A stretch of DNA of 64,000 nt, from the NCBI RefSeq assembly GCF_015160855.1, contig NZ_CP063373.1:2976001-3040000 (forward strand). Direction: 5' to 3'. The stretch's first letter is position 1. The number at the start of each line of letters is the position of its first letter. The notes beneath the pieces are model-generated. The model did not search any database. It was not told the origin of the DNA and saw only the letters and a list, made by a program, of their open reading frames with translations. Origin of the DNA: Streptomyces ferrugineus. GTDB lineage: Bacteria > Actinomycetota > Actinomycetes > Streptomycetales > Streptomycetaceae. Shown here in pieces: positions 19,975-29,200 of this stretch. Position numbers and translations under genes: made by a program.

Positions 19975-21225
19975 GTGTTCGGAATCGTCAGGCCCTGTCG
20001 TCATCGCCTCGGGGAGAGCCTCGCAGGGCAATGGTTGGCGCATTTGTGCGGACTGTGCCTCTCGTTGCGCGGGGACCACGGCCAGTTCGCGCGGATCGTG
20101 ACGAACTACGACGGGCTCCTCATCTCCGTTCTGACCGAGGCTCAGGCGGAGAAGGACAACGGACTTCGGCGTACGGCCGGACCGTGCCCGTTGCGCGGGA
20201 TGCGCACCGCGTCCGTCGCTCAGGGGGAGGGCGCCCGGCTCGCCGCCGCCGTCTCGCTGGTGCTCGCCTCGGCCAAGGTGCGTGACCATGTCGCCGACGG
20301 CGACGGGCTGCTGGCCCGCAGGCCGGTGGCGCTCGCCGCGCGCCGGGTGGCCGCCGGCTGGGGTGCGGCCGGTGCCCGGAGCGGCTCGGCCGTCGGGTTC
20401 GACACCGCCGTACTCGTCGACGCCGTGGACCGGCAGGCCGGCGTCGAGGCGCTCGCCGGGATCGGGACGCCGATCCTCGCCGTGACCGAACCGACCGAGA
20501 CGGCGACCGCCGCCGCCTTCGCACACACCGCGATCCTGGCCGGGAGGCCGCACAACGCCGAGCCGCTCGCCGAGGCCGGGCGGTTGTTCGGACGGCTGGC
20601 GCACCTCCTGGACGCGGTGGAGGACCGGGCGGCCGACGCGCGGGCCGGCGCGTGGAATCCGCTCACCGCGACCGGGACCTCGCTCGCGGAGGCGCGCCGG
20701 CTCGCCGAGGACGCGGTGCAGGGGGTGCGGTTGGCGTTGCGCGAGGTGGAGTTCAGCGACGCCAGGCTGGCGCATTTGTTGCTGGTGCACGAGCTGCGGC
20801 GCTCGGTGGACCGGGCGTTCGGCACGGTGCCGACCTGTTCGTCCCATGCGTCCCAGCAGTCCGGGTCCTACGGGCAGCCGCCGCAGAATCCGTATGCCGG
20901 AGGGAATCCGTACGCGGGCCAGAACCCGTACACCGGCCAGAACCCGTACGCCGGTGGCGGGGGAGCGCCCGGCGGCGGTGCCGGTGGTGGCGGCGGTGGC
21001 GGTGGTGACTTCGGCGGGTTCGGCGGTGGGCCGGCGCCGCAGCCGCCGAAGGGGCGGCGTGGGTTCTGGGCCGGCTGCGGGATGTTCTGGCTGCTGTGCT
21101 GCACCTGCAAGCTGTGCTGTGCGAAGGAGTACGAGGGCCCCTGGTCGCGCAAGAAGCGTGAGGGCTGCTGCCGGGATTGCGACTGTGACGGCTGCGACTG
21201 CTGCTGCCCCTGCGACGGCTGCTGA
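19975..21225 (+). CDS. DUF5685-like protein with NPYAG repeats and a Cys-rich tail
   Basis: A 416-aa protein from GTG 19975 (GGGGGAA 4 nt upstream). Residues 1-290 are the conserved part, starting MFGIVRPCRHRLG with WLAHLCGLCLSLRGDHG, a Cys/His pattern that could bind metal. There are then four imperfect NPYAG/NPYTG repeats (about residues 305-325), a long poly-Gly stretch, and a final segment of about 57 residues containing 16 cysteines (CC, CTC, CC, CCRDCDCDGCDCCCPCDGC). The Cys-rich end could hold metal clusters or form a disulfide-linked surface; there is no signal peptide. The family is conserved in Streptomyces as far as I recall, without a known role. Confidence 0.8.
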   Translation: MFGIVRPCRHRLGESLAGQWLAHLCGLCLSLRGDHGQFARIVTNYDGLLISVLTEAQAEKDNGLRRTAGPCPLRGMRTASVAQGEGARLAAAVSLVLASAKVRDHVADGDGLLARRPVALAARRVAAGWGAAGARSGSAVGFDTAVLVDAVDRQAGVEALAGIGTPILAVTEPTETATAAAFAHTAILAGRPHNAEPLAEAGRLFGRLAHLLDAVEDRAADARAGAWNPLTATGTSLAEARRLAEDAVQGVRLALREVEFSDARLAHLLLVHELRRSVDRAFGTVPTCSSHASQQSGSYGQPPQNPYAGGNPYAGQNPYTGQNPYAGGGGAPGGGAGGGGGGGGDFGGFGGGPAPQPPKGRRGFWAGCGMFWLLCCTCKLCCAKEYEGPWSRKKREGCCRDCDCDGCDCCCPCDGC

Positions 21226-21454
21226 GCGCTCCGCCGGGCCGCCGCCGAACCGCGAGGAGCGTCAATTCTCGCCGATGGTTCAAAGGTTGACGGCCGAAAG
21301 GCGCCCTTGTGCCGACCGGTCGTTCGACCGAATACTCCCCTCAGCGCTTGTCAGGGGCACGGCGTGTTCGGAATCCGGACTTCTGCCCCTCTGACTGCGC
21401 CTCACGGGCCCCGACCCCACGCGGGCCCCCGACTTCCCTTGGAGGGAACGAAAA

Positions 21455-22360
21455 GTGAGGATCAAGCGCACTACCCCCCGCAGCGGCATTACGAGACGGA
21501 CCCGGCTGATCGCCGTATCCACCGGACTCGTGGCCGCGGCCGCGATCGCGATCCCCAACGCGACCGCCGCGGAGACTCCCGCAACCTTCAGCTCCGCCCA
21601 GCTCAAGAGCGCCAGCGGCTCCGTGCTGAAGGCCGACATCCCGGGCACCGCCTGGGCCGTCGACAGCAAGACCAACCGCGTCATGGTGACCGTCGACTCC
21701 ACGGTCTCCCAGGCGGAGATAGCGAAGATCAAGGAACAGGCCGGGGCCAACGCCGACGCGCTCACGATCAAGAGCGTCCCCGGCAAGTTCAGCAAGCTGA
21801 TCCAGGGTGGCGACGCCATCTATGCGAGTAGCTGGCGCTGCTCCCTCGGCTTCAACGTCCGCAGCAGCAGCGGAGCCGAGTACTTCCTGACCGCCGGCCA
21901 CTGCACCGACGGCGCGGGCACCTGGTACTCCAACTCCGGCCGCACCCAGGTCATCGGCTCCACCGCCGGCTCCAGCTTCCCGGGCAACGACTACGGCATC
22001 GTGCGCTACTCCGGTTCCGTCAGCCGGCCCGGCACCGCGAACGGCGTGGACATCACCCGTGCGGCCACGCCGAGCGTGGGCACCACCGTCATCCGTGACG
22101 GCTCCACCACCGGTACGCACAGCGGCCGGGTCACCGCCCTCAACGTGAGCGTCAACTACGGCGGCGGCGACGTCGTCGGCGGTCTGATCCAGACCACCGT
22201 CTGCGCCGAGCCCGGCGACTCCGGCGGTTCGCTCTACGGCAGCAACGGCACCGCGTACGGTCTGACCTCCGGCGGCAGCGGCAACTGCAGCTCCGGTGGC
22301 ACGACCTTCTTCCAGCCGGTCACCGAGGCCCTCAGCGCGTACGGCGTCAGCGTCTACTGA
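21455..22360 (+). CDS. Streptogrisin-type secreted serine protease (S1E) precursor
   Basis: A 301-aa pre-pro-protease from GTG 21455, with GGAGGGA just upstream. A twin-Arg-like basic n-region precedes a signal peptide ending ATAAE. A prodomain of about 75 residues is followed by the mature enzyme from about residue 115 ([20 protein letters not shown]). The triad is complete: His in LTAGHC, Asp in GNDYGIV, Ser in [10 protein letters not shown]. Mature length (about 187 aa) and cysteines fit streptogrisins A/B, broad chymotrypsin-like enzymes. A strong terminator follows. A second streptogrisin gene lies 1.3 kb downstream on the same strand. Confidence 0.95.
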   Translation: MRIKRTTPRSGITRRTRLIAVSTGLVAAAAIAIPNATAAETPATFSSAQLKSASGSVLKADIPGTAWAVDSKTNRVMVTVDSTVSQAEIAKIKEQAGANADALTIKSVPGKFSKLIQGGDAIYASSWRCSLGFNVRSSSGAEYFLTAGHCTDGAGTWYSNSGRTQVIGSTAGSSFPGNDYGIVRYSGSVSRPGTANGVDITRAATPSVGTTVIRDGSTTGTHSGRVTALNVSVNYGGGDVVGGLIQTTVCAEPGDSGGSLYGSNGTAYGLTSGGSGNCSSGGTTFFQPVTEALSAYGVSVY

Positions 22361-22405
22361 CATCGCTGTTCGGCCTGGCCGGCGGCCAACAGCCGGCAGC
22401 ATTGT

Positions 22406-22438
22406 GAGCCCCCGCACGCAACTGGCGTGCGGGGGCTC
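22406..22438 (+). terminator. Terminator after the first streptogrisin gene
   Basis: Fourteen-base perfect stem (GAGCCCCCGCACGC / GCGTGCGGGGGCTC) with a 5-nt loop, 46 nt after the stop codon. Confidence 0.8.
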
Positions 22439-22540
22439 GCCCTTGGTATGCGCCGGGGCTACCGTCGACGTACGGGCAGTACTCCCCTGTGATGCGCCCA
22501 TGTCCGTGATGCGCCCACGTCGGACCCCGGGGGGTCGGTG

Positions 22541-23407
22541 ATGGTCGAGGAACTGGTGGCGGCGGGAGTGACGCTCGCGTCCGCCGGAGTGGTCTATGTG
22601 ACGGCGGCCGCGCGGGTCGTCAAGCAGTACGAACGGGGCGTGGTCTTCCGTCTCGGCAAGCTCCGCTCACAGGTGCGCGGGCCCGGGTTCACGATGATCG
22701 TTCCGGGCGTCGACAAGCTGCGCAAGGTGAACATGCAGATCGTGACGATGCCCGTGCCGGCGCAGGAGGGCATCACGCGCGACAACGTCACCGTGCGGGT
22801 GGACGCCGTCGTCTACTTCAAGGTGACCTCGCCCGCCGACATGGTCGTGCGCGTGGAGGACTACCGGTTCGCGGTCTCGCAGATGGCGCAGACCTCGCTG
22901 CGGTCCATCATCGGCAAGAGCGAGCTGGACGATCTGCTGTCCAACCGCGAAAGGCTCAACCAGGGGCTGGAGTTGATGATCGACAGCCCGGCCGTCGAGT
23001 GGGGCGTGACGATCGACCGGGTGGAGATCAAGGATGTCTCCCTGCCCGAGACCATGAAGCGGTCGATGGCCCGGCAGGCCGAGGCCGACCGGGAGCGGCG
23101 GGCGCGGCTGATCAACGCCGACGCGGAGTTCCAGGCCTCGAAGAAGCTGGCGGAGGCCGCGCATCAGATGGCCGATACGCCTGCGGCCCTTCAGCTGCGC
23201 CTGCTGCAGACGGTGATGGCGGTGGCGGCCGAGAAGAACTCCACGCTGGTGCTGCCGATTCCGGTGGAATTGTTGCGGTTTCTTGAGGAAGGGGCGCAGG
23301 TCGTGGGCTCCGGACAGCAGCCGGAGGGCGGCGGCGGGCAGGAACTGCCGCCTCTGGAGCCGCGCTTGGATTCGGGCCCCGAAGGGGCGAATTCAAGACA
23401 GGAGTAG
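22541..23407 (+). CDS. SPFH/band 7 protein (slipin, stomatin-like)
   Basis: A 288-aa membrane-scaffold protein. A short N-terminal hydrophobic hairpin ([23 protein letters not shown]) anchors it. The SPFH domain follows (VVKQYERGVVFRLGKLRSQVRGPGFTMIVPGVDKLRKVNMQ, then NVTVRVDAVVYFKV and QTSLRSIIGKSELDDLLSNRERLN). An Ala/Glu-rich coiled-coil assembles oligomers (EADRERRARLINADAEFQASKKL), and the tail is Gly/Pro/Glu-rich. Stomatins usually pair with a NfeD-type protease partner; none is encoded here. GTG 22538 immediately before ATG 22541 is an alternative start. It sits between two protease genes without evident operon linkage. Confidence 0.9.
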   Translation: MVEELVAAGVTLASAGVVYVTAAARVVKQYERGVVFRLGKLRSQVRGPGFTMIVPGVDKLRKVNMQIVTMPVPAQEGITRDNVTVRVDAVVYFKVTSPADMVVRVEDYRFAVSQMAQTSLRSIIGKSELDDLLSNRERLNQGLELMIDSPAVEWGVTIDRVEIKDVSLPETMKRSMARQAEADRERRARLINADAEFQASKKLAEAAHQMADTPAALQLRLLQTVMAVAAEKNSTLVLPIPVELLRFLEEGAQVVGSGQQPEGGGGQELPPLEPRLDSGPEGANSRQE

Positions 23408-23684
23408 ACCTCACGCGCTGCTTATGATTCGCTTGCTCGCGGTGTTTGCTGTGCGAAGAGGCCGGGCGTGACTGTGCACGGTCAAGTCATGGGGGGTGTG
23501 CAACCGTGTTCTACGCGCGTCCTGAAGTCGACCTTGTGCGCCCCCTGCGTCTCTAGGAATAGTGAACCTTGTTCAACCGGCGCGGGTGCGGCTTTTGTTG
23601 TGCACCGTCCCCGCGGCCGTACGCCTTCCGGTCCGGCGAGGTCCCCACAACCTCTCGGGCCGACCCCCCACAGGAGGACGTGAG

Positions 23685-24767
23685 TTGAAGCACCGACGCA
23701 TACCCAAGCGGCGTGCAGCCGTGGCAGGTGCGGGTATCGCCGCGCTGGTAGCCGCGGGCGTTACCTTGCAGACTGCGAACGCCAGTGAGACGCCGGAGGC
23801 GTCCGCGCCGAAGACGCTGTCGATCAGCGCGGCCGGAAAGCTCGCCTCGACGCTGGCGAAGGACCTCGGCGGGGACGCCGCGGGTACGTACTACGACGCG
23901 AAGACCAAGAGCCTGGTGGTGAACGTCCTCGACGACGCCGCCGCCGATGCGGTCGAGGCCGCCGGCGCCAAGGCGCGGGTCGTCGAGAACTCGCTCGCCG
24001 AGCTGAAGAGCGCGCGTACGACGCTCAAGAAGGACGCGACCATTCCCGGCACCGCCTGGGTGACCGACCCGGCGACGAACAAGGTCGTCGTGACCGCGGA
24101 CCGTACGGTGTCCGACGCCGAGTGGACCAAGCTCGGCAAGGTGGTCGACGGGCTGGGCGCCACGGCGGAACTGAAGCGGACGAAGGGGGAGTTCAAGCCC
24201 TTCATCGCGGGCGGTGACGCCATCACCGGCGGCAGCGGGCGCTGCTCGCTCGGCTTCAACGTCGTCAAGGGCGGGGAGCCGTTCTTCCTGACCGCCGGGC
24301 ACTGCACCGAGGGCATCACGGACTGGTCGGACGCGGACGGCAACGAGATCGGCACCAACGAGACGTCCAGCTTCCCGGACGACGACTACGGGCTGGTCAA
24401 GTACACGGCGGACGTCGAGCACCCGAGCGAGGTGAACCTCTACAACGGTTCCTCGCAGGCCATCAGCGGGGCCGCGGAGGCGACCGTCGGCATGGAGGTC
24501 ACCCGTAGCGGGTCGACCACCCAGGTGCACGACGGCAAGGTGACCGGCCTGGACGCCACCGTGAACTACGGCAACGGTGACATCGTCAACGGGCTGATCC
24601 AGACCGACGTCTGCGCCGAGCCGGGTGACAGTGGTGGGTCGCTGTTCTCCGGTGACAAGGCGATCGGTCTCACCTCCGGTGGCAGCGGTGACTGCACCTC
24701 CGGTGGGGAGACGTTCTTCCAGCCGGTGACTGAGGCGCTGTCGGCCACGGGTACCGAGATCGGCTGA
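23685..24767 (+). CDS. Streptogrisin-type secreted serine protease precursor with long prodomain
   Basis: A 360-aa pre-pro-protease. The start is TTG 23685, chosen because AGGAGG lies 8 nt upstream and the following codons give a proper signal peptide ([20 protein letters not shown]...); the upstream ATGs in frame have no such site. A prodomain of about 140 residues ([25 protein letters not shown]..., the alpha-lytic-protease pro-fold) is followed by the mature enzyme from about residue 172 ([20 protein letters not shown]). The triad is His in LTAGHC, Asp in PDDDYGLV, Ser in [10 protein letters not shown]. The longer prodomain distinguishes it from the first copy and resembles streptogrisin D-type precursors. 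Confidence 0.95.
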   Translation: MKHRRIPKRRAAVAGAGIAALVAAGVTLQTANASETPEASAPKTLSISAAGKLASTLAKDLGGDAAGTYYDAKTKSLVVNVLDDAAADAVEAAGAKARVVENSLAELKSARTTLKKDATIPGTAWVTDPATNKVVVTADRTVSDAEWTKLGKVVDGLGATAELKRTKGEFKPFIAGGDAITGGSGRCSLGFNVVKGGEPFFLTAGHCTEGITDWSDADGNEIGTNETSSFPDDDYGLVKYTADVEHPSEVNLYNGSSQAISGAAEATVGMEVTRSGSTTQVHDGKVTGLDATVNYGNGDIVNGLIQTDVCAEPGDSGGSLFSGDKAIGLTSGGSGDCTSGGETFFQPVTEALSATGTEIG

Positions 24768-24786
24768 CGCAGTCGTAGCTTTGCGG

Positions 24787-24820
24787 AGCCCCGTCCCTCT
24801 GTGTGTTGAGGGGCGGGGCT
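24787..24820 (+). terminator. Terminator after the second streptogrisin gene
   Basis: AGCCCCGTCCCTC pairs with GAGGGGCGGGGCT (one G-T pair) around an 8-nt loop, followed by TTTCG. Confidence 0.75.
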
Positions 24821-24907
24821 TTCGCGTTGGGTGCGGGATGCCTGCGGCGCCTGTGCGGGTGGAGTGGGGGTGCGCGTAGCGCCTGCGGTGCGTTGTGGGG
24901 TCGGGGC

Positions 24908-25003
24908 CGTGCCGGGGGTGTCCGTCCTCGGTCGGGCGGCTCGGTGTCTTAGAGGGGCGGCCTGCGTTGACGCCCGCCGCTGCGGGCGGACACCCCCGGC
25001 ACG
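24908..25003. repeat. Large stem-loop element with 17-bp perfect arms
   Basis: CGTGCCGGGGGTGTCCG (24908-24924) is the exact reverse complement of 24987-25003. The 62-nt interior contains a second hairpin (CGCCCGC-CGCT-GCGGGCG, 24971-24988) that competes with the right arm. It lies between convergent genes. I recall similar elements elsewhere in Streptomyces. Confidence 0.65.
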
Positions 25004-25038
25004 TCCCCTTGCCGCCGTGGGCGAGTGCGGGCCCGTCG

Positions 25039-26064
25039 TCACTTCTGCGGTGTTGTGGGCTCCCTTCCCCTCAGTGTCGCCGCCAGGAGGGTGATCGCGA
25101 TTCCCGCGGCTGCCCAGGCCGAGAGGACCAGGAGGGAGTCGGTTACGTCGTTGCCCTTGAAGTAGGCGATCGAGCGGGTTGCCCAGGTGCCGGCGCCCGG
25201 GGGCAGGGCCGGGCCGATGTCCCGCCAGAACGGGGGGAGCAGTGGGGGTGGGAGGGCGCCGCCCGCGCTGGGGTTGCCCAGGATGACGACGATCAGGATC
25301 ATCAAGCCGATTCCGGCCAGGCCGAAGATGGCCTGGAAGGCGAGGGTGGCCGCGCCCACCGCGAAGATGATCAGGGCGCCCGTGCCCCAGAGCGCGGCGA
25401 TGCCGCCGGGTAGTGCGCCCAGGATCGGGCCGACGATCAGGGCGCCGCCGAGGCCGCCGACGATGGCCACCAGGGCCATGGCGATGAGGCGGATCACCGA
25501 GCGTCTCGGGGTGGGGCGGCGGGCGCCCGAACTGATCGTCATGATCGATGCGCAGAGGTAGCCGCCCACGCACCAGCCCACGGTCACGTAGAAGGACGTG
25601 AGCCCGTTGGCGTCGTGCGGGTCGGCGGGGGCCACGTCGACGGTGCGCAGGGTGCGGGCCTCGGACTTCTCCAGGGTGGTGAGGAGGTTCTCCAGGACGG
25701 CGGCCAGTGCTCTTCCGCCTCCGGTGGTGATCAGGAGGGTGTCGGTGGTGGCTGTCGGGTCGATCAGCAGGGCGCCGTCGATTTCGCGGTTCAGGATTTG
25801 GGCGCGGGCTGTTGCCGCGTCGGGCAGGGCGCGTGGGCTCAGGGGGTCGCCGGGCAGGTTCTGCAGTCGGGTGACCGTCTGCTGGGCGGCTGCCTGAGGG
25901 GCCACGACTCCGAAGGGCACGTCCTTGGGCTTGGGGTCATGGAGTGCGCCCACATAGGACGCGATGAAGAGCAGGTGGAGGACCACCACGCCGGTCACGA
26001 GCAGGGTGGCTCGTGGAGTGACGGCGTCCTTCACTTCGGCGAGGAAGGGGCTGCTCTGTGTCAT
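25039..26064 (-). CDS. ABC-2/YhgE-type integral membrane protein
   Basis: A 341-aa membrane protein from ATG 26064. The layout is one N-terminal transmembrane segment (ATLLVTGVVVLHLLFIASYVGAL), a large extracytoplasmic domain of about 130 residues (PKDVPFGVVAPQAAAQQTVTRLQN... IDGALLIDPTATTDTLLITTGGG), and then five or six C-terminal transmembrane segments. This is the arrangement of YhgE/Pip and ABC-2 permease-like proteins. No ATPase gene adjoins it. Upstream in-frame extension to 26643 is antisense to dnaE2 and not credible. Role unknown; export of lipids or peptides is a guess from the family. Confidence 0.75.
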   Translation of the reverse strand: MTQSSPFLAEVKDAVTPRATLLVTGVVVLHLLFIASYVGALHDPKPKDVPFGVVAPQAAAQQTVTRLQNLPGDPLSPRALPDAATARAQILNREIDGALLIDPTATTDTLLITTGGGRALAAVLENLLTTLEKSEARTLRTVDVAPADPHDANGLTSFYVTVGWCVGGYLCASIMTISSGARRPTPRRSVIRLIAMALVAIVGGLGGALIVGPILGALPGGIAALWGTGALIIFAVGAATLAFQAIFGLAGIGLMILIVVILGNPSAGGALPPPLLPPFWRDIGPALPPGAGTWATRSIAYFKGNDVTDSLLVLSAWAAAGIAITLLAATLRGREPTTPQK

Positions 26065-26179
26065 GTCCCCACGGTCGAGGGGCGGGGGCGTTTGCGCAGG
26101 TGGGAGGCGTCCGAACGGATGTCGTACTAGTGTTCGAGAACGGTCGGGAAATGGTCTATGGTGGGGGTGGGAGAGTTGG

Positions 26180-26191
26180 GAACTGATGTTC
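26180..26191 (+). promoter_or_regulatory. LexA (SOS) box upstream of dnaE2
   Basis: GAACTGATGTTC fits the actinobacterial LexA core GAAC-N4-GTTC exactly and is followed by GA, as in the extended consensus. It is 42 bp upstream of the proposed GTG start of dnaE2. The site spans the ATG at 26186, so that ATG is unlikely to be the start. Confidence 0.7.
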
Positions 26192-26233
26192 GAGGAGCGG
26201 TCGGTCTCGGGCTCACTAGTGCGGGAGGTGCGT

Positions 26234-29200
26234 GTGTCGGGCTTCGCGCATCTGCACACCGTCTCCGGGTTCTCCCTGCGGTACGGCGCCTCGCATCCGG
26301 AGCGGCTGGCCGAGCGCGCCTCCGAGCGGGGCATGGACGCGCTGGCGCTGACCGATCGTGATTCGCTCGGGGGTGCGGTCCGGTTCGCCAAGGCCTGTGC
26401 GGGGGTCGGGGTGCGGCCGCTGTTCGGGGTGGAGCTGGCCGTGGAGGGGTTTGGGCTTTCGGGGGTGGGCGGATCCTCGGGGCGGCGGCGGGTTCCGGTG
26501 CGCGGGGGTGCCTTTGTCGATGAGTCGGCGCCTCGGGTCACCTTTCTCGGGCGGGACGGGGCCCGGGGGTGGGGTGACCTGTGCCGAATCGTTTCGGCTG
26601 CGCATGGCGGGGAGGGGCCGCCGATGCTGCCCCGGGGGGACAACCGGGGTGACGGCCTGATCGTGCTGCTCGGGCCCGGCTCCGACGTCGGGCGGGCGCT
26701 CGCCGCCGGTCGTCCCGATCGGGCGGCCCGGCTGCTGGTGCCCTGGCGGGAGGTCTACGGTGACTCGCTGCGCCTGGAGGCCGTCTGGCACGGGCGCAAG
26801 GGCACCGGTCCGGGCTCGCTGCGGCTGGCCGCCCGCACCGTCGGCTTCGCCGCCGAGCAGCGGGTGCGGCCCGTGCTGAGCAACGCCGTCCGGTACGCCG
26901 ACCCGGGGCTGGGGCCGGTCGCCGATGTGCTGGACGCCGCGCGGCGACTCGTGCCCATCGACTCCACCGGGGAACTGGACTCCGGGGAAGCCTGGCTCAA
27001 GGGCGCGGGCGAGATGGCGCGGATCGCCGAGCGGGTCGTCGAGGCCGCGGGCTTCCGGCGTGACACCGCCTACCGGCTGCTGGAGCAGACCGGGGCGACG
27101 GCCGCCGAGTGCCTCGTCGATCCCGAGGACGACCTCGGGATCGGCAGCGTCCACTTTCCCGAGCCGTACCTCGTCGGCGCCGGGCGGCGCACCGCCCAGC
27201 GGGCGCTCGCCTCACGGGCGGTGGCGGGCATGGTGCTGCGCGGCTACGACGGGCGGCGGGCGTACTGGGAGCGGATGCACCAGGAGCTGGACATCATCGC
27301 CCATCACGGGTTCGCCTCCTACTTCCTGACGGTCGCTCAGGTGGTGGATGACGTAAGGGGGATGGGGATCCGGGTGGCCGCGCGGGGTTCCGGTGCCGGG
27401 TCGCTCGTCAACCATCTGCTCGGCATCGCGCACGCCGATCCCGTGGCGCACGGGCTGCTGATGGAGCGCTTCCTGTCCAAGCGCCGGCTGGTGCTGCCCG
27501 ACATCGACATCGACGTGGAGTCCGCGCGGCGGCTGGAGGTCTATCGCGCGATCATCGAACGGTTCGGGACCGAGCGGGTCGCCACCGTCTCGATGCCGGA
27601 GACCTACCGGGTGCGGCACGCCGTCCGGGACGTGGGCGCGGCCCTGTCCATGGACCCCGCCGACATCGACCGGATCGCCAAGTCCTTCCCGCACATCCGC
27701 GCCCGGGACGCCCGGGCGGCGCTGGAGGAACTGCCCGAGCTGCGGCAGCTGGCCGGAGAGCGGGAGCGGTACGGCAGGCTGTGGGAACTGGTCGAGGCGC
27801 TGGACGCGCTGCCGCGTGGCATCGCCATGCACCCGTGCGGGGTGCTCCTGTCCGACGCCTCCCTGCTGTCCCGTACGCCGGTCATGCCGACCAGCGGCGA
27901 GGGCTTTCCCATGTCGCAGTTCGACAAGGACGACGTCGAGGACCTCGGGCTGCTCAAGCTCGACGTGCTGGGGGTGCGGATGCAGTCGGCGATGGCGCAC
28001 GCGGTCGCGGAGGTGGCGCGGGTCACGGGGGAGCGGGTCGATCTGGACGCGCTGGAGGACGGGGATCCGGCGACCTATCGACTGATCCGGTCCACCGAGA
28101 CGCTGGGGTGCTTCCAGATCGAGTCGCCCGGGCAGCGGGACCTGGTCGGTCGCCTTCAGCCGGCCACCTTCCACGATCTCGTCGTCGACATCTCGCTCTT
28201 CCGGCCGGGACCCGTCGCCGCCGACATGGTGCGGCCGTTCATCGAGGCGCGGCACGGGCGGGCGCCGGTGCGGTATCCGCACCGGGATCTGGAGGAGCCG
28301 CTGCGGGAGACGTACGGGGTCGTCGTCTTCCACGAGCAGATCATCGACATCGTGCACATCATGACCGGCTGCGGGCGGGACGAGGCCGATCGGGTGCGGC
28401 GCGGGCTGTCCGACCCGGAGTCGCAGGGGCGGATCCGGGTGTGGTTCGCACAGCACGCCGCGGAGAAGGGGTACGACGCGGAGACCATCCGGCGGACCTG
28501 GGAGATCGTCGAGGCCTTCGGGTCGTACGGCTTCTGCAAGGCGCACGCGGTCGCCTTCGCCGTGCCGACCTATCAGTCGGCCTGGCTGAAGGCCCATCAT
28601 CCGGCCGCCTTCTACGCGGGGCTGCTCACCCATGATCCCGGGATGTATCCGAAGCGGCTGCTGCTGGCGGACGCGCGGCGGCGCGGGGTGCCGATCCTGC
28701 CGTTGGACGTGAACGCGTCGGGAGTCGCACACCGTATCGAACTGGTGTCTGAATCGGGGGGTTCGAAGGAGACTTGGGGGCTGCGGCTCGCCCTCTCCGA
28801 CGTGCACGGCATCAGTGAGGCCGAGGCGGCTCGGATCGCGGACGGGCAGCCGTACGCCTCGCTGCTCGACTTCTGGGAGCGGGGGAGGCCGAGTCGGCCG
28901 CTCGCGGGGCGGCTCGCGCAGGTCGGTGCGTTGGACGCCTTCGGGGCCAACCGGCGTGATCTGCAACTGCATCTGACCGAACTGCACCGGGGCGCCCGGG
29001 GCGGTGGCGGGGGCCAACTCCCGCTGGCGGGTGGGCGAAAGACGGCCGCGGCCGGGCTGCCCGACCTCACCTCGGCGGAGCGGCTCAGTGCCGAGCTGGG
29101 GGTGCTGTCCATGGATGCCTCGCGCAATCTGATGGACGACCACCGGGCGTTCCTCGACGAGCTGGGCGTCGTCCCGGCGCGGCGGCTGCGCGATGCCCGG

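Noticed and set aside
20890..20960. Short tandem repeats as a possible CRISPR or VNTR locus
   Set aside because: They are in-frame NPYAG codon repeats within the Cys-rich protein gene, without spacers.
24768..25038. Small genes within the spacer after the second streptogrisin
   Set aside because: The open frames follow the inverted repeat and terminator sequence and have no ribosome binding site.
26186..26233. ATG 26186 as the dnaE2 start
   Set aside because: It lies inside a LexA box and lacks a good ribosome binding site, while GTG 26234 has GGGAGG at ideal spacing and begins at the conserved PHP strand.
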